Shown: piece after piece, positions 12,794-20,623 of the stretch
How positions within the stretch are numbered: the stretch's first letter is position 1
Layout: every line of letters begins with the position of its first letter
Virus record (IMG/VR): IMGVR_UViG_3300046810_000573
Location: 1 to 49,667 of that record
Length of the DNA stretch: 49,667 nt
Origin: a virus
Reading direction: 5' to 3' (one strand)
Notes under the pieces: generated by a model
The model's input: only the letters and a program-made list of their open reading frames with translations
Databases searched by the model: none
Told to the model about the DNA's origin: nothing
Made by a program: the position numbers and the translations under genes

Positions 12794-13692
12794 GCACCGT
12801 CAGAAAGATAAGTGATCACAAGGACTACCGTAAGCAGCAGGAAGCGACACAACCTACTGAGAAGGGGTTTGCCTTGTTCCACAGGAAGATCATGGACTGT
12901 GGATTCTACAAGGACTCTCAAGCCGTTCACCTTTGGTTCCATCTGGTAATGAAAGCCACTCACAAGCCGATCGTATCAAACACAGAGTTTGGCGACATCA
13001 GGCTCGAAAGAGGGCAATGCATTACCGGCAGGCATAAGCTGGCTAGCGAAACTGGCATATCTCCCGATCGCATTCAGTACCTGTTGAGGAAGTTCATCAG
13101 CATGGAGATGATTGGGGCGTTATCTAACCGTAAATTCACTGTGATAAGCATCCTGAAATACGATGAATATCAGGCAGATTATTTACCAACAGATTACCAA
13201 CAGATTACCAACGCAAACCCGCATGGTTCTAAGGCTGTGGCGTCGATTGTCCCAACAGATTCCCAGCAAATTACCACATACAATGAATTACTAAATACTA
13301 ACTCAATATCTAAAGATATTGAGTGTGCAACTCACAACCAAAAACCTGCTGAGCAGAAACAAAGATTGTCGTGCGAAGAAGTCTGGCAAACGTTGCGTGA
13401 ATGCGTACCCGATGCACGCGGTTGGAATGTGCTAACTCCCAAGCGAAGAAGCATTATCCAGAAGTTCTGGCGGGAGGCTAAACCGATTGCCCGTCAACTT
13501 GGTGACGAATCGCCGTTTGGGATGGAATCTTTCCGGCAGTACCTAGATTACGTACATGCTTCTTGCCGTTGGATGTTTGAGTCACGTCCTGACCAGGTGA
13601 CTGGCAAGACCTGGCAGAAGAGAAATTACGAATACATCCTCAGCGCTGAGATTTATGCGCAGGTTCGCGAAGGAGAGCGAGATGACCGATAA
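12790..13692 (+). CDS. O: O-like replication initiation protein
   Basis: A 300-residue protein expected to bind the phage origin and recruit the DnaB-type helicase encoded next to it. Residues 25-120 form a winged-helix domain (GFALFHRKIMDCGFYKD, RGQCITGRHKLASETGISPD, RIQYLLRKFISMEMI) of the phage O/DnaD-like type. Residues 128-180 are a low-complexity linker encoded by repeated DNA that looks like iterons. The C-terminal 100 residues (SCEEVWQTLRECVPDARGWN...) form a separate helical domain. The start overlaps the upstream stop and its end overlaps dnaB by 11 bases. Family-level assignment is good, exact subfamily unknown. Confidence 0.82.
   Translation: MSTVRKISDHKDYRKQQEATQPTEKGFALFHRKIMDCGFYKDSQAVHLWFHLVMKATHKPIVSNTEFGDIRLERGQCITGRHKLASETGISPDRIQYLLRKFISMEMIGALSNRKFTVISILKYDEYQADYLPTDYQQITNANPHGSKAVASIVPTDSQQITTYNELLNTNSISKDIECATHNQKPAEQKQRLSCEEVWQTLRECVPDARGWNVLTPKRRSIIQKFWREAKPIARQLGDESPFGMESFRQYLDYVHASCRWMFESRPDQVTGKTWQKRNYEYILSAEIYAQVREGERDDR
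13175..13283 (+). repeat. Iteron-like repeats inside the O-like gene, candidate origin
   Basis: Two exact tandem copies of CAGATTACCAA (13190-13200 and 13201-13211). A related copy with an inserted TTT precedes them (CAGATT...ACCAA, from 13175). Degenerate copies around 13254-13276 (CAACAGATT, CAGCAAATTACCA) follow. AT-rich DNA (13270-13320) comes next. The arrangement resembles lambda ori, which lies inside O. Confidence 0.55.
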
Positions 13693-15121
13693 CTTCCTCA
13701 CCCCACCTCATAGCATCGACGCTGAGCAGGCGGTGCTAGGTGGACTGATGCTGGACGGCGGCGAAGAGCGCAGTCAGAAGGTTCTGGCGATCCTTAAGCC
13801 GGAGAGCTTCTACAACAAATCACACGGCGCCATATTTGAGGCAATGCGTGACCTCCTGAAGAGAAACCAGCCTATCGACCTGCTGACCCTCTCTGATGAG
13901 CTTGAATCCCGATACACACTTCAGCAATCAGGCGGCTTTGCTTACCTCGCTGAGATGAGCAAGAACACCCCATCAGCTGCAAACATCGTGAACTATGCGC
14001 TGGTGATCCGCGACAGGGCTATGGAGCGCTACGCCATCCAGAAGCTGACCGAAGCCACTGAGATGCTCTACACCCGCAGCACATTGAGCGCCACAGACAA
14101 GCTTGAAGCAGTGAACAGCCTCACCAGCCAGATTAGCGATTATGCCAAGACTGGGAATCGTCGTGGACTCCGTTCATTTGGCGAGGTTATGGATGACTGG
14201 GTGGTGGATTTGGAAAAGCGCTTTGACCCGGCTGGAGAAACTCGAGGGCTTAGCTCTGGCATCCCGTCACTGGATCGGATGTTGGCGCCTAAAGGACTGG
14301 TGAAAGGCTCACTTTTCGTTATCGGGGCAAGGCCAAAGATGGGCAAGACGACGTTGTACAGCCAGATGGCTATCAACTGTGCCATTCGAGAAAACAAACC
14401 ATCCCTCATGTTCAGCCTTGAAATGCCATCTGACCAGATCCTGGAAAAGCTGGTAGGGCAGAAGTCAGGCGTTAACCCCAGCATTTTCTATATGCCGGCT
14501 ACGCAGGATGAAGGCGATGAATATCAGGGTGATTACGATGGTGATTTTGATAAGGCCATTAAGACCGCTCACCGTTTGAGAGAACTTGACCTGCTGTACA
14601 TCGACGACACACCCGGTCTGTCACTGGCTCACATCGTGGCGGAGAGTCGCAAGGTGAAGCGTCAGAAGGGCAGTGTAGGCATGATTTTGGTCGATTACCT
14701 CACCCTGATGACTGCTGAAAAAGCCGATCGTAACGACCTAGCTTACGGGATGATCACAAAGGGGCTGAAGAACCTTGCTAAAGAGCTGGGTTGCGTCGTT
14801 GTGCTGTTGACTCAGCTTAACCGTGACCTTGAGAAACGCCCGAATAAGCGACCATTGCCGAGCGACTCACGTGACACAGGCCAGATCGAACAGGACTGTG
14901 ATTACTGGGTAGGTATTTTCCGCGAAGGTGCTTATGAGGAAAACGTACCTGCTGGAGAAACAGAGCTCATCCTGCGACTCAACAGGCACGGCAACACTGG
15001 AACAGTTCACTGCCTGCAGAAAGATGGAGCCATTTACGATATGGACCAGGCAGCTGCGAGAGCGGCGCGCGACTCACGCCAGCAACATCATGGAAAACAG
15101 CAAAAAGCAGGGGGCTTCTGA
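13682..15121 (+). CDS. DnaB-family replicative helicase
   Basis: Unwinds the phage replication fork, replacing the P-host DnaB pair of lambda. The N-terminal domain (LTPPHSIDAEQAVLGGLMLD) and the RecA-like domain are both present. Walker A is GARPKMGKTT (215-224). Later motifs LMFSLEMPSDQ, GMILVDYLTLM and VVLLTQLNRDLEKR...PSDSRDTGQIEQDCD are classic DnaB. Length 479 residues is complete. GGAG precedes the ATG at 13682, and the gene overlaps the O-like gene by 11 bases and the following small gene by one. Confidence 0.96.
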   Translation: MTDNFLTPPHSIDAEQAVLGGLMLDGGEERSQKVLAILKPESFYNKSHGAIFEAMRDLLKRNQPIDLLTLSDELESRYTLQQSGGFAYLAEMSKNTPSAANIVNYALVIRDRAMERYAIQKLTEATEMLYTRSTLSATDKLEAVNSLTSQISDYAKTGNRRGLRSFGEVMDDWVVDLEKRFDPAGETRGLSSGIPSLDRMLAPKGLVKGSLFVIGARPKMGKTTLYSQMAINCAIRENKPSLMFSLEMPSDQILEKLVGQKSGVNPSIFYMPATQDEGDEYQGDYDGDFDKAIKTAHRLRELDLLYIDDTPGLSLAHIVAESRKVKRQKGSVGMILVDYLTLMTAEKADRNDLAYGMITKGLKNLAKELGCVVVLLTQLNRDLEKRPNKRPLPSDSRDTGQIEQDCDYWVGIFREGAYEENVPAGETELILRLNRHGNTGTVHCLQKDGAIYDMDQAAARAARDSRQQHHGKQQKAGGF

Positions 15122-15327
15122 TGACCGACACAAAATTACCAACCGTATCCCATGAGAGTGAAATGGAACTCCTGCCTGGACTAACCATTACCGTTCTGGT
15201 GCTGGACAACGGTCAGAGAATTATCCCGGTAGAAGACATGCAACGAGCCTGTGAACTCCTGGGTATTGATCTGGAAAAGCTACACAGCTACCTGTCAGGC
15301 CAGCCAGCGCGTAAGGGAGGGGAGTGA
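15121..15327 (+). CDS. Small acidic hypothetical protein
   Basis: A 68-residue acidic protein whose ATG shares a base with the dnaB stop. It has a short beta pair (LTITVLVLDNGQRIIPVEDM) and a helix (ACELLGIDLEKLHSYL). Similar small genes follow dnaB in related phages; no function is assigned. Confidence 0.65.
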   Translation: MTDTKLPTVSHESEMELLPGLTITVLVLDNGQRIIPVEDMQRACELLGIDLEKLHSYLSGQPARKGGE

Positions 15328-15686
15328 TGTTAACGCTAAAGCACTTTTTCGACAGGCCATCGTGGGCAGCAGTTGCCGGTTACGATTTCAACATCATCGA
15401 CTGCATGTCAGAGGCCGCTAACCGTGTAAATGTATTCCAGGGCATATGGGGTTTACTGTGCGAAATACCTGATATCGAGATGCGTAATGTGTGGGTGGTG
15501 CCATTCAACCTTCTTGTTTGCATCCTTGCGTTGCTATGGGGGTTTATCTACCCATTCGCCGGCCTGGCAATTTACTTCCGATGCAAGAAAGCCGTGAAGA
15601 AATACCCATTGCGTAGCGAGTGGCCACCGATAGTCGAAAGGAATATTTCATCTTGGCTGAAAGAATGCGAAAGGAAATTCAAATGA
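15327..15686 (+). CDS. Small membrane protein
   Basis: A 119-residue protein with a hydrophobic segment of about 25 residues (VPFNLLVCILALLWGFIYPF and beyond, near residues 57-85) followed by a basic tail (CKKAVKKYPLR). This predicts one or two membrane passes with the C-terminus in the cytoplasm. The ATG at 15327 overlaps the previous stop, and GGAGGGGAG precedes it. Unknown function; membrane proteins in this region sometimes act in exclusion, but that is not shown. Confidence 0.65.
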   Translation: MLTLKHFFDRPSWAAVAGYDFNIIDCMSEAANRVNVFQGIWGLLCEIPDIEMRNVWVVPFNLLVCILALLWGFIYPFAGLAIYFRCKKAVKKYPLRSEWPPIVERNISSWLKECERKFK

Positions 15687-15862
15687 CCAACAACGATGAG
15701 CTTGAGCGTCAGAAGTTTGAAGAGTGGTTTAAGTGCAGAGCGATCGCAATGAAATCCCAAGGGCTGGGGTTAATTACTATCTCTAGGCTGAGGCAAAAGC
15801 AGTGGGAAGCCTACCGTGCCGCCTGGAACACCCGCGCTGAGATGGAGAAGAGTGATGACTGA
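15683..15862 (+). CDS. Small hypothetical protein
   Basis: A 59-residue charged helical protein (MTNNDELERQKFEEWFKCRA...). The pattern E-x-FE-x-W......W-x-AY-x-AAW-x-AR is a frequent feature of short lambdoid early proteins. The ATG overlaps the previous stop. Unknown role. Confidence 0.65.
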   Translation: MTNNDELERQKFEEWFKCRAIAMKSQGLGLITISRLRQKQWEAYRAAWNTRAEMEKSDD

Positions 15863-16076
15863 TTACAGCAAGATGGATAATTTGATCCTTGAAAGTATTG
15901 CGTACGGCGCGAAAACTTTTTCAACCATAGATAATGGAGATGTGTATCGGGAAGCGCAAAGACTACAGGATGAAACTGGAGGGCCTGCATTTCGTATCAT
16001 TGACCGCCGCCTTCAGGCTTTGCGTAAAAAAGGTTTAATCCAGTACACCACAAAAGAAAAATGGAGCCTCGTATGA
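15855..16076 (+). CDS. Small winged-helix-like protein
   Basis: A 73-residue protein. DVYREAQRLQDETGGPAFRI followed by IDRRLQALRKKGLIQYTTKE and a final Trp strand has the helix-helix-wing pattern of winged-helix proteins of the nin region. It overlaps the previous gene by 8 bases. Probably DNA or RNA binding; unproven. Confidence 0.65.
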   Translation: MTDYSKMDNLILESIAYGAKTFSTIDNGDVYREAQRLQDETGGPAFRIIDRRLQALRKKGLIQYTTKEKWSLV

Positions 16077-16249
16077 CAGCTGAAGTTATCCCACTCAAAC
16101 GCCCCGATCACGCACAAGGCGTGAAGGATGCACTGACATTGCTAAAGGTGCTTGTCCTTGACGGCCACAGCCTGATGACCATCAACGATGTGATTTTGAA
16201 GGCGGAAGACAGCTTGGCTAAGTTGCAGGAGCAGAACACCCGGAGGTAG
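16073..16249 (+). CDS. Small hypothetical protein
   Basis: A 58-residue protein beginning MTAEVIPLKRPDHAQGVKDA. The ATG at 16073 overlaps the upstream TGA (ATGA); the in-frame ATG 12 bases earlier is inside the previous gene and less likely. Helical throughout. Precedes ninB by four bases. Unknown role. Confidence 0.62.
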   Translation: MTAEVIPLKRPDHAQGVKDALTLLKVLVLDGHSLMTINDVILKAEDSLAKLQEQNTRR

Positions 16250-16253
16250 ACAG

Positions 16254-16715
16254 ATGGACAAACAAACGTTCTTCCTGCGAAACGAGCAGGTACGACGAAA
16301 CCTGATAGAACAACTCAAAACCCTCCCGTTAGACCAGTCCAAACCATTCGAAGTTGAAGTGTCCCCACCCAAAAGAACTCTCTCACAGAATCGGAAAATG
16401 TGGCCTTTGCTACATGACCTTGCTGTGCAAGTCGTTTGGTTCGGTGAGCGCTACGAAGAGGACGACTGGAAAGACCTCATCACTGCCCTGGTCGCTAAGA
16501 CAAAAAAGCAAGAGCAGCGTACAGCGCCTGGCATCGGCGGTGGCGTCGTGATGTTTGGCGAGCGCACCAGCAAGATGCGGGTTGGTCAGATGGTTGACGT
16601 TATCGAGGCAATCTACTGGTTCGGCACTGAGCAGGGCGTCAAATTCAGCGAGGAATCCCGTATGCGCATTGAATGGGCGCAGCGCTGGGGAGAAACCAAC
16701 AGGAGAGCAGCATGA
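16254..16715 (+). CDS. ninB: NinB recombination protein
   Basis: A single-strand DNA-binding recombination mediator (lambda Orf/NinB), able to replace RecFOR-type function. The hallmark regions are FEVEVSPPKRTLSQNRKMWPLLHDLA and the terminal RMRIEWAQRWGE. The 153-residue length is near the 146 of lambda NinB. It has AGGTAGACAG before the ATG and overlaps the next gene by four bases. It marks the start of the nin region. Confidence 0.93.
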   Translation: MDKQTFFLRNEQVRRNLIEQLKTLPLDQSKPFEVEVSPPKRTLSQNRKMWPLLHDLAVQVVWFGERYEEDDWKDLITALVAKTKKQEQRTAPGIGGGVVMFGERTSKMRVGQMVDVIEAIYWFGTEQGVKFSEESRMRIEWAQRWGETNRRAA

Positions 16716-17083
16716 CAGTACGAGAAGGCATTATCGATTTTCTTCGGCGCCAGCCTGGGTTCATACCTTCCGGCAAGCTTCACCGGTATCTGACCCGCAG
16801 TGGTTATCACCGCGCCAGTTGTGGCAGTGCACTTGCAAGAATGGTTGCAAGGGGTGAAGTGCTGACACTGGGTAAAAACAAAGACACCAGCGTCAAACTC
16901 AACCCGGAATACACGGCAACCGAACCTTCAGCGCGCCAGATAGCAAATCACGCTCATCTGTCGAAGCCGGTATTACGGCCAGTGGCTCAGGAAGAGGAAA
17001 TCGAACCCTCAATTTTCGACGAGTGCCGGGAACATAGCAGCCTTTATCAGATGGACAAACTTCTCCGCGAGGTCAGGCCATGA
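16712..17083 (+). CDS. Helix-turn-helix nin-region protein
   Basis: A 123-residue protein beginning MTVREGIIDFLRRQPGFIPS. Residues 5-55 fit a winged-helix fold (SGKLHRYLTRSGYHRASCGSALARMVARGEVLTLG), with a charged C-terminal tail. The ATG at 16712 overlaps the ninB stop. Likely DNA binding; the gene family in this position is uncharacterised. Confidence 0.7.
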   Translation: MTVREGIIDFLRRQPGFIPSGKLHRYLTRSGYHRASCGSALARMVARGEVLTLGKNKDTSVKLNPEYTATEPSARQIANHAHLSKPVLRPVAQEEEIEPSIFDECREHSSLYQMDKLLREVRP

Positions 17084-17277
17084 AGAAAGACATCCAGACA
17101 ATCCCTGACCTGCTCAGGCGATGCAATGGCAATCAGTCAGCTGTAAGCAGGATAGTGGGCTTAGACCGCAGAACTATCCGGCAGCACGCAGATGACACCG
17201 AAGGCGTGCGGCACGCGATAGTGAATGGCGTTCTGATGGTTGCCCAGGGTAATCGGGGGAGGCGAAAGAATGCGTAG
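17080..17277 (+). CDS. NinH-like protein
   Basis: A 65-residue protein with IQTIPDLLRRCNGNQSAVSR, an HTH of the Fis type (AVSRIVGLDRRTIRQH) and the ending HAIVNGVLMVAQG, which matches my recollection of lambda NinH (TIP-x-LL...GNQ...AIVNGVLMV). NinH is an unassigned DNA-binding protein of the nin region. The start overlaps the previous stop. Confidence 0.75.
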   Translation: MKKDIQTIPDLLRRCNGNQSAVSRIVGLDRRTIRQHADDTEGVRHAIVNGVLMVAQGNRGRRKNA

Positions 17278-17443
17278 CCAGAAGTCACCCACCCAGAAAG
17301 CAATCGACCACCTGATATTCCAGCCGACCAAACGCTCCCGCAGCAAGACCAAACCAACCCCAGCAGCCAGCGAAGTGATCACATTCGATTACAGCTATCT
17401 GCTGCTGAAGGCAAAGTGGGACCGCATGAGGAAATCGAGATGA
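17270..17443 (+). CDS. Small basic hypothetical protein
   Basis: A 57-residue basic protein (MRSQKSPTQKAIDHLIFQPT...) with a KRSRSKTKPT stretch and an aromatic helix near the end. It overlaps both neighbours (8 bases upstream, ATGA downstream). Unknown role. Confidence 0.6.
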   Translation: MRSQKSPTQKAIDHLIFQPTKRSRSKTKPTPAASEVITFDYSYLLLKAKWDRMRKSR

Positions 17444-17679
17444 GAAGTGTCGAAGAGCAATGCGCTGATGACCTGGCTGATGTGCTGGACAGCATCGAAG
17501 GGCGCGGAGAGGAACCCATGCTTTACCTGCTTTCCTATCTTCACGGCTACCTGCAGGGGATTAGTGCTGATCAGGAAAACATCCCATTCGTGATGGACCT
17601 GGGGGCTGGCGGGATTCGGGTTGAGATTATCGACGACATGACCGAATACGACACCGGCGAACCGGCGAGGCTGCACTAA
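17440..17679 (+). CDS. Small acidic hypothetical protein
   Basis: A 79-residue acidic protein (MRSVEEQCADDLADVLDSIE...). The ATG overlaps the upstream stop. It ends in an acidic run (EIIDDMTEYDTGEPARLH). No family recognised. It sits in the middle of the nin-type overlapping gene string. Confidence 0.62.
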   Translation: MRSVEEQCADDLADVLDSIEGRGEEPMLYLLSYLHGYLQGISADQENIPFVMDLGAGGIRVEIIDDMTEYDTGEPARLH

Positions 17680-17807
17680 TGAACGAAAAAGCATGCGCTG
17701 ATTGCGGTATGGCCCTCAGTGACGACGAAACATGGGTATGCAGCGATTGCTGTGCGTTCTACTCGATGCTTGATCCCAACTTCAAAATGGAGAGCGATGA
17801 TGAGTGA
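17679..17807 (+). CDS. Tiny zinc-ribbon-like protein
   Basis: A 42-residue peptide with two CxxC knuckles: CADCG and CSDCC, 15 residues apart (MNEKACADCGMALSDDETWV...). The ATG shares a base with the preceding TAA, so coupling is likely. Short zinc ribbons of this kind are frequent in nin regions; function unknown. Confidence 0.65.
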   Translation: MNEKACADCGMALSDDETWVCSDCCAFYSMLDPNFKMESDDE

Positions 17808-18009
17808 TTATTTAGATCTAATATTTTTCGCAATTCTCGCATGGTGTCTTTTCATGCTTCACCGCAATGAATGGGTTCATCGGGAAAGAATGAAGGCAAT
17901 TGATAAAGGTGATGGGCTATATGACCGACTCCCACCCTACGAAGTAATGATGCGTAAGTTCTGGATTTGGGATGTTAATAAGTTCATCCAGGAGAAAGAT
18001 AATGGCTAA
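17800..18009 (+). CDS. Small single-pass membrane protein
   Basis: A 69-residue protein, MSDYLDLIFFAILAWCLFML, with one membrane segment (residues 5-21) and a basic cytoplasmic-looking tail. GGAGAG precedes two adjacent ATG codons (17797 and 17800); the second has better spacing. It overlaps both neighbours. Unknown role. Confidence 0.62.
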   Translation: MSDYLDLIFFAILAWCLFMLHRNEWVHRERMKAIDKGDGLYDRLPPYEVMMRKFWIWDVNKFIQEKDNG

Positions 18010-18631
18010 ACCGGCAAAGCCGAAACCGCCGAAACTCAAAACCTGCCCCATCTGCGAAACCGAATACACCCCCCGATCCTCACTTCAAAAAGTCTGCCAT
18101 GACTGGCACTGCGCCATCGAATTCAATAAGCAACGTGATGCAGAGAATGCTGCACGTGAAATTCGCAAGCAGGAGAAGCTACAGCGCGATGACTTGAGGC
18201 AAAGAAGGGAAAGGCTAAAGGGAAAATCGGAGTGGTCTAAAGAGGCGCAGATTGCGGTAAATCGGTACATATTTTGGCGTGATTTTGGGCACCCCTGTAT
18301 TGCTTGTGGGAAAGATCTGAATTACGGCGTGCGGGGCGGAGCAGTAGACGCAAGCCATTACCGTTCTCGCGGCTCAGCATCCCATCACAGATACAATGTT
18401 TTCAACATTCATGCAGGTTGCGTTCGCTGTAACAGGGAACTATCCGGGAACCTGATCCCATTCCGCATAAACCTAATCGAGAAGATTGGCGCCGATCGCG
18501 TTGAGCAACTCGAACACGACAACACCCCACGCAAATTCGATATCGACTACCTGAAGCGAGTGAAAACCATCTTCACGCGACGGGCTCGTCATTACGAAAA
18601 ACTTCGCAAGCGATATATGGAGGCTGCATGA
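18002..18631 (+). CDS. ninG: NinG/Rap recombination protein
   Basis: A structure-directed Holliday/D-loop nuclease or recombination factor in lambda (Rap). The N-terminal zinc element CPICETEYTPRSSLQKVC and the HNH-like region ACGKDLNYG ... DASHYRSRGSASHHRYNVFN, plus HAGCVRCNRELSGNL, are typical. The basic helix at 55-85 also fits. Length 209 residues is normal (lambda NinG is 204). It overlaps the preceding membrane-protein gene by 8 bases. Confidence 0.95.
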   Translation: MAKPAKPKPPKLKTCPICETEYTPRSSLQKVCHDWHCAIEFNKQRDAENAAREIRKQEKLQRDDLRQRRERLKGKSEWSKEAQIAVNRYIFWRDFGHPCIACGKDLNYGVRGGAVDASHYRSRGSASHHRYNVFNIHAGCVRCNRELSGNLIPFRINLIEKIGADRVEQLEHDNTPRKFDIDYLKRVKTIFTRRARHYEKLRKRYMEAA

Positions 18632-18819
18632 ACGACTCATTAAAAAGACTCTGCCAGTTGAATCATGAAAACAAAAAGCAAGTGACTGTAAATGTCGGAT
18701 TACTGAAGGCGGCAGTGAATGAAATTAAAGCTCACGAGAGTGTAAACGGTAGCGGCGTAATGACCGGCATGGTTCTGAGAGGGTTGGAGGCGGCAATCGA
18801 AAGAGCTGTTGCACCATGA
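18628..18819 (+). CDS. Small hypothetical protein
   Basis: A 63-residue helical protein (MNDSLKRLCQLNHENKKQVT...), coupled to ninG by an ATGA overlap. Followed at once by the YlcG-like gene. No known function. Confidence 0.62.
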   Translation: MNDSLKRLCQLNHENKKQVTVNVGLLKAAVNEIKAHESVNGSGVMTGMVLRGLEAAIERAVAP

Positions 18820-18953
18820 TCGACTACCTCCGCCAAAAATGGCGCCACCTCAGGCTTTACCGCACCCGCAACACCTTCCCGATTGACTACCGCATCCTCC
18901 GCAACACAGCAAAGCTAATGGGAGCCAGAAATGAGCCTAGAATCAGCCGTTAA
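18816..18953 (+). CDS. YlcG-like small protein
   Basis: A 45-residue very basic peptide. MIDYLRQKWRHLRLYRTR and IDYRILRNTAKLMG match the YlcG family, a tiny protein encoded just before Q in lambdoid prophages such as DLP12. Both ends overlap neighbouring genes. The family has no known function. Confidence 0.78.
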   Translation: MIDYLRQKWRHLRLYRTRNTFPIDYRILRNTAKLMGARNEPRISR

Positions 18954-19698
18954 ATACTTCTTCCCAAAGAGCACCCAGATAAGCGACTCACCTCGGGCAA
19001 CCGCGTCAGAGGCATTAACCGGAACTGACCAGATGGCAGCAATGGGAATGGTTCAGTCGATGGCGCCAATGGGGTTTAGCGCGTTCCTGGGGAAAGTTGG
19101 GGTAAGTAATAACGACTCCCGACGAGCCGTTACTCTGTTAACTGAATATGCCTTACAAACCTGCGATAAGGTTGCCGCCTTACGCAAACTTGATACAGAT
19201 ATTAAACCAGCGGTCATGCAAACACTCGCAACTTATGCCTATCAGGATTATTGCCGAAGCGCCGCCAGCCTAAAGCCGTGCGACTGTTGTGCCGGTGAGG
19301 GCTTCATTGCTGCTGAAGTGGTGACGATGAAATCAATGCTTTCAGGTGGGTCAAACAGGCAGGTCAGGGAGCAAGTCAACGTCCTGTGTAAGTCCTGCAG
19401 GGGTAAGGGTGTTGTCTCGGCAGCCTGCCGGGATTGCAGCGGTAGAGGCCGGGCGGTCGATCGCAAAAAGACGGAAGAGCAGGGCTTGCCGGTAATGGGT
19501 GACTGCAAGCGCTGCAATGCCCGCGGATACGAAAGGATACCGTCCACCGAAGTTCACCGGTCTGTGTGCGGGATAACAGAGGCAATCACCCTGGATACAT
19601 GGAAGAAGAGTGGAAAGGCATTCTATGATCATTTAATTGGAAAGCTGGAGATTGAAGAATCATGGGCCAATTCAGCCTTAAATAAAGTCACCGCATAG
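18931..19698 (+). CDS. Q: Late antiterminator Q (phage 82 type)
   Basis: Would modify RNA polymerase paused at PR' so that it reads through the late terminators. The 255-residue protein has the Q82-family hallmark of DnaJ-like CxxCxGxG repeats: Cys117/120, Cys153/156, Cys166/169 and Cys192/195, probably binding zinc. It starts inside the YlcG-like gene, with GGGAGCC upstream. A late promoter and terminator follow directly (19736-19842), the expected target. Confidence 0.92.
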   Translation: MSLESAVKYFFPKSTQISDSPRATASEALTGTDQMAAMGMVQSMAPMGFSAFLGKVGVSNNDSRRAVTLLTEYALQTCDKVAALRKLDTDIKPAVMQTLATYAYQDYCRSAASLKPCDCCAGEGFIAAEVVTMKSMLSGGSNRQVREQVNVLCKSCRGKGVVSAACRDCSGRGRAVDRKKTEEQGLPVMGDCKRCNARGYERIPSTEVHRSVCGITEAITLDTWKKSGKAFYDHLIGKLEIEESWANSALNKVTA

Positions 19699-19707
19699 CG
19701 CAATAAG

Positions 19708-19738
19708 AAATAGCTCATTAATTTATAGTGAGCTATTT
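19708..19738 (+). other. Ten-base-pair inverted repeat after Q
   Basis: AAATAGCTCA and TGAGCTATTT pair perfectly around an 11-base loop, immediately after the Q stop. It could be a weak terminator. It touches the -35 of the late promoter. Confidence 0.55.
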
Positions 19739-19764
19739 ACATTTCCCGAAACTGGGGATATAGT
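19736..19764 (+). promoter_or_regulatory. Late promoter PR'
   Basis: TTTACA (19736-19741), 17 bp, TATAGT (19759-19764), 37 bases after Q and upstream of a terminator. This is the layout of Q-dependent late promoters. Confidence 0.75.
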
Positions 19765-19811
19765 CCTCTAACACTAGAAATCCGTTGCTTGTTACGGTGA
19801 GCTAGAAAAGA

Positions 19812-19842
19812 AGCCTCGGCCTTAACGGTTGGGGCTTTTTTA
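19812..19842 (+). terminator. Late terminator tR'
   Basis: AGCCTC and GGGGCT (one T-G pair) form the stem around CGG-CC-containing inner bases, followed by TTTTTT. It lies about 45 bases after the PR' start, so it needs Q to be passed. Confidence 0.75.
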
Positions 19843-19861
19843 TTGCCTGAAATCGGCCATA

Positions 19862-19890
19862 TGAGCCGAATAACGAATTTAATCGGCTCA
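19862..19890. other. Inverted repeat before hicA promoter
   Basis: TGAGCCGA and TCGGCTCA, perfect 8-bp arms separated by 13 bases; no T tail. Role unknown; 19843-19902 holds nothing else recognisable. Confidence 0.4.
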
Positions 19891-19902
19891 CTCCTGTATT
19901 AA

Positions 19903-19944
19903 GTAAACAATAATGTTGACTAGGTAATCATAAATGTTTACTAT
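19903..19944 (+). promoter_or_regulatory. hicAB promoter and probable HicB operator
   Basis: TTGACT (19916-19921), 17 bp, TACTAT (19939-19944). The inverted arms GTAAACA (19903-19909) and TGTTTAC (19935-19941) flank the promoter and suit autoregulation by dimeric HicB. Confidence 0.68.
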
Positions 19945-19973
19945 GGTTCCATGTTCAACAGACAGGAGGAGTA

Positions 19974-20150
19974 GTGAAGCAAAGCGAGTTCAGGCGGTGG
20001 CTTGAATCTCAGGGAGTTGAAGTTTCAAACGGCACAAACCACTTGAAGCTGAGACTAAACGGGAAAGTGAGTGTAATGCCCAGGCATCCCGGAGCTGAGT
20101 TAAAAGAACCACTGCGAAAGGCCATACTCAAGCAGTTAGGCCTGAAATAA
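19974..20150 (+). CDS. hicA: HicA-type mRNA interferase toxin
   Basis: A 58-residue dsRBD-like toxin that would cleave mRNA. The sequence MKQSEFRRWLESQGVEVSNG ... NHLKLRLNGK ... VMPRHPGAELKEPLRKAILK is nearly that of E. coli HicA, with the active His in GTNHLKL. The start is GTG with AGGAGGAG upstream, which may limit toxin synthesis. It is followed by the antitoxin gene hicB after 48 bases. It lies in the late region between PR' and the lysis genes, but has its own promoter. Confidence 0.93.
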   Translation: MKQSEFRRWLESQGVEVSNGTNHLKLRLNGKVSVMPRHPGAELKEPLRKAILKQLGLK

Positions 20151-20153
20151 CAA

Positions 20154-20173
20154 ACCAGCCCTTCGGGGCTGGT
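20154..20173 (+). promoter_or_regulatory. UUCG hairpin between hicA and hicB
   Basis: ACCAGCCC-TTCG-GGGCTGGT, perfect 8-bp stem with a stable UUCG tetraloop and no T tail. It may stabilise the 3' end of hicA RNA or separate the expression of the two genes. Confidence 0.6.
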
Positions 20174-20198
20174 ACTCGCGGAGATTCACTAAGACGAT

Positions 20199-20606
20199 AT
20201 GCGATACCCTATAAATCTGGAATCGTGCGAAGGGGGATACTTTGTGTCATTCCCCGATATCCCCGAAGCGCTTACTCAGGGCGACACGCGAGAAGAAGCG
20301 TTAGAGATGGGGCTGGATGCGCTGGTTACTTCATTCGATTTTTACTTTGAAGATAACCGGCCCGTTCCGCTTCCCGGTGATATAACCGGCGATTACGTTG
20401 ATGTGCCCGCCAGCGTGGCGGCAAAGGTTATGATGCTCAATGCGTTCATTGATTCCGGCTTAACTCAGGTTGAGCTGGCTTCGCGTATGGGGGTAAAAAA
20501 GCAGGAAGTAACCCGGCTTTTTAATCTGCACCATTCAACGAAAATCGACACTATTCAGAAGGCGCTATCCGCGCTGGGTAAACGGTTGGAACTGACCGTA
20601 GAATAA
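20199..20606 (+). CDS. hicB: HicB-type antitoxin
   Basis: A 135-residue antitoxin. The N-terminal domain (EGGYFVSFPDIPEALTQGDT ... FDFYFEDNRPVPLP) is a degenerate RNase H fold that binds HicA. The C-terminal HTH (LTQVELASRMGVKKQEVTRL) binds the operator near 19903-19941. It closely resembles E. coli HicB. A strong terminator follows at 20624. Confidence 0.94.
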   Translation: MRYPINLESCEGGYFVSFPDIPEALTQGDTREEALEMGLDALVTSFDFYFEDNRPVPLPGDITGDYVDVPASVAAKVMMLNAFIDSGLTQVELASRMGVKKQEVTRLFNLHHSTKIDTIQKALSALGKRLELTVE

Positions 20607-20623
20607 ACCACCAACATTATTCA

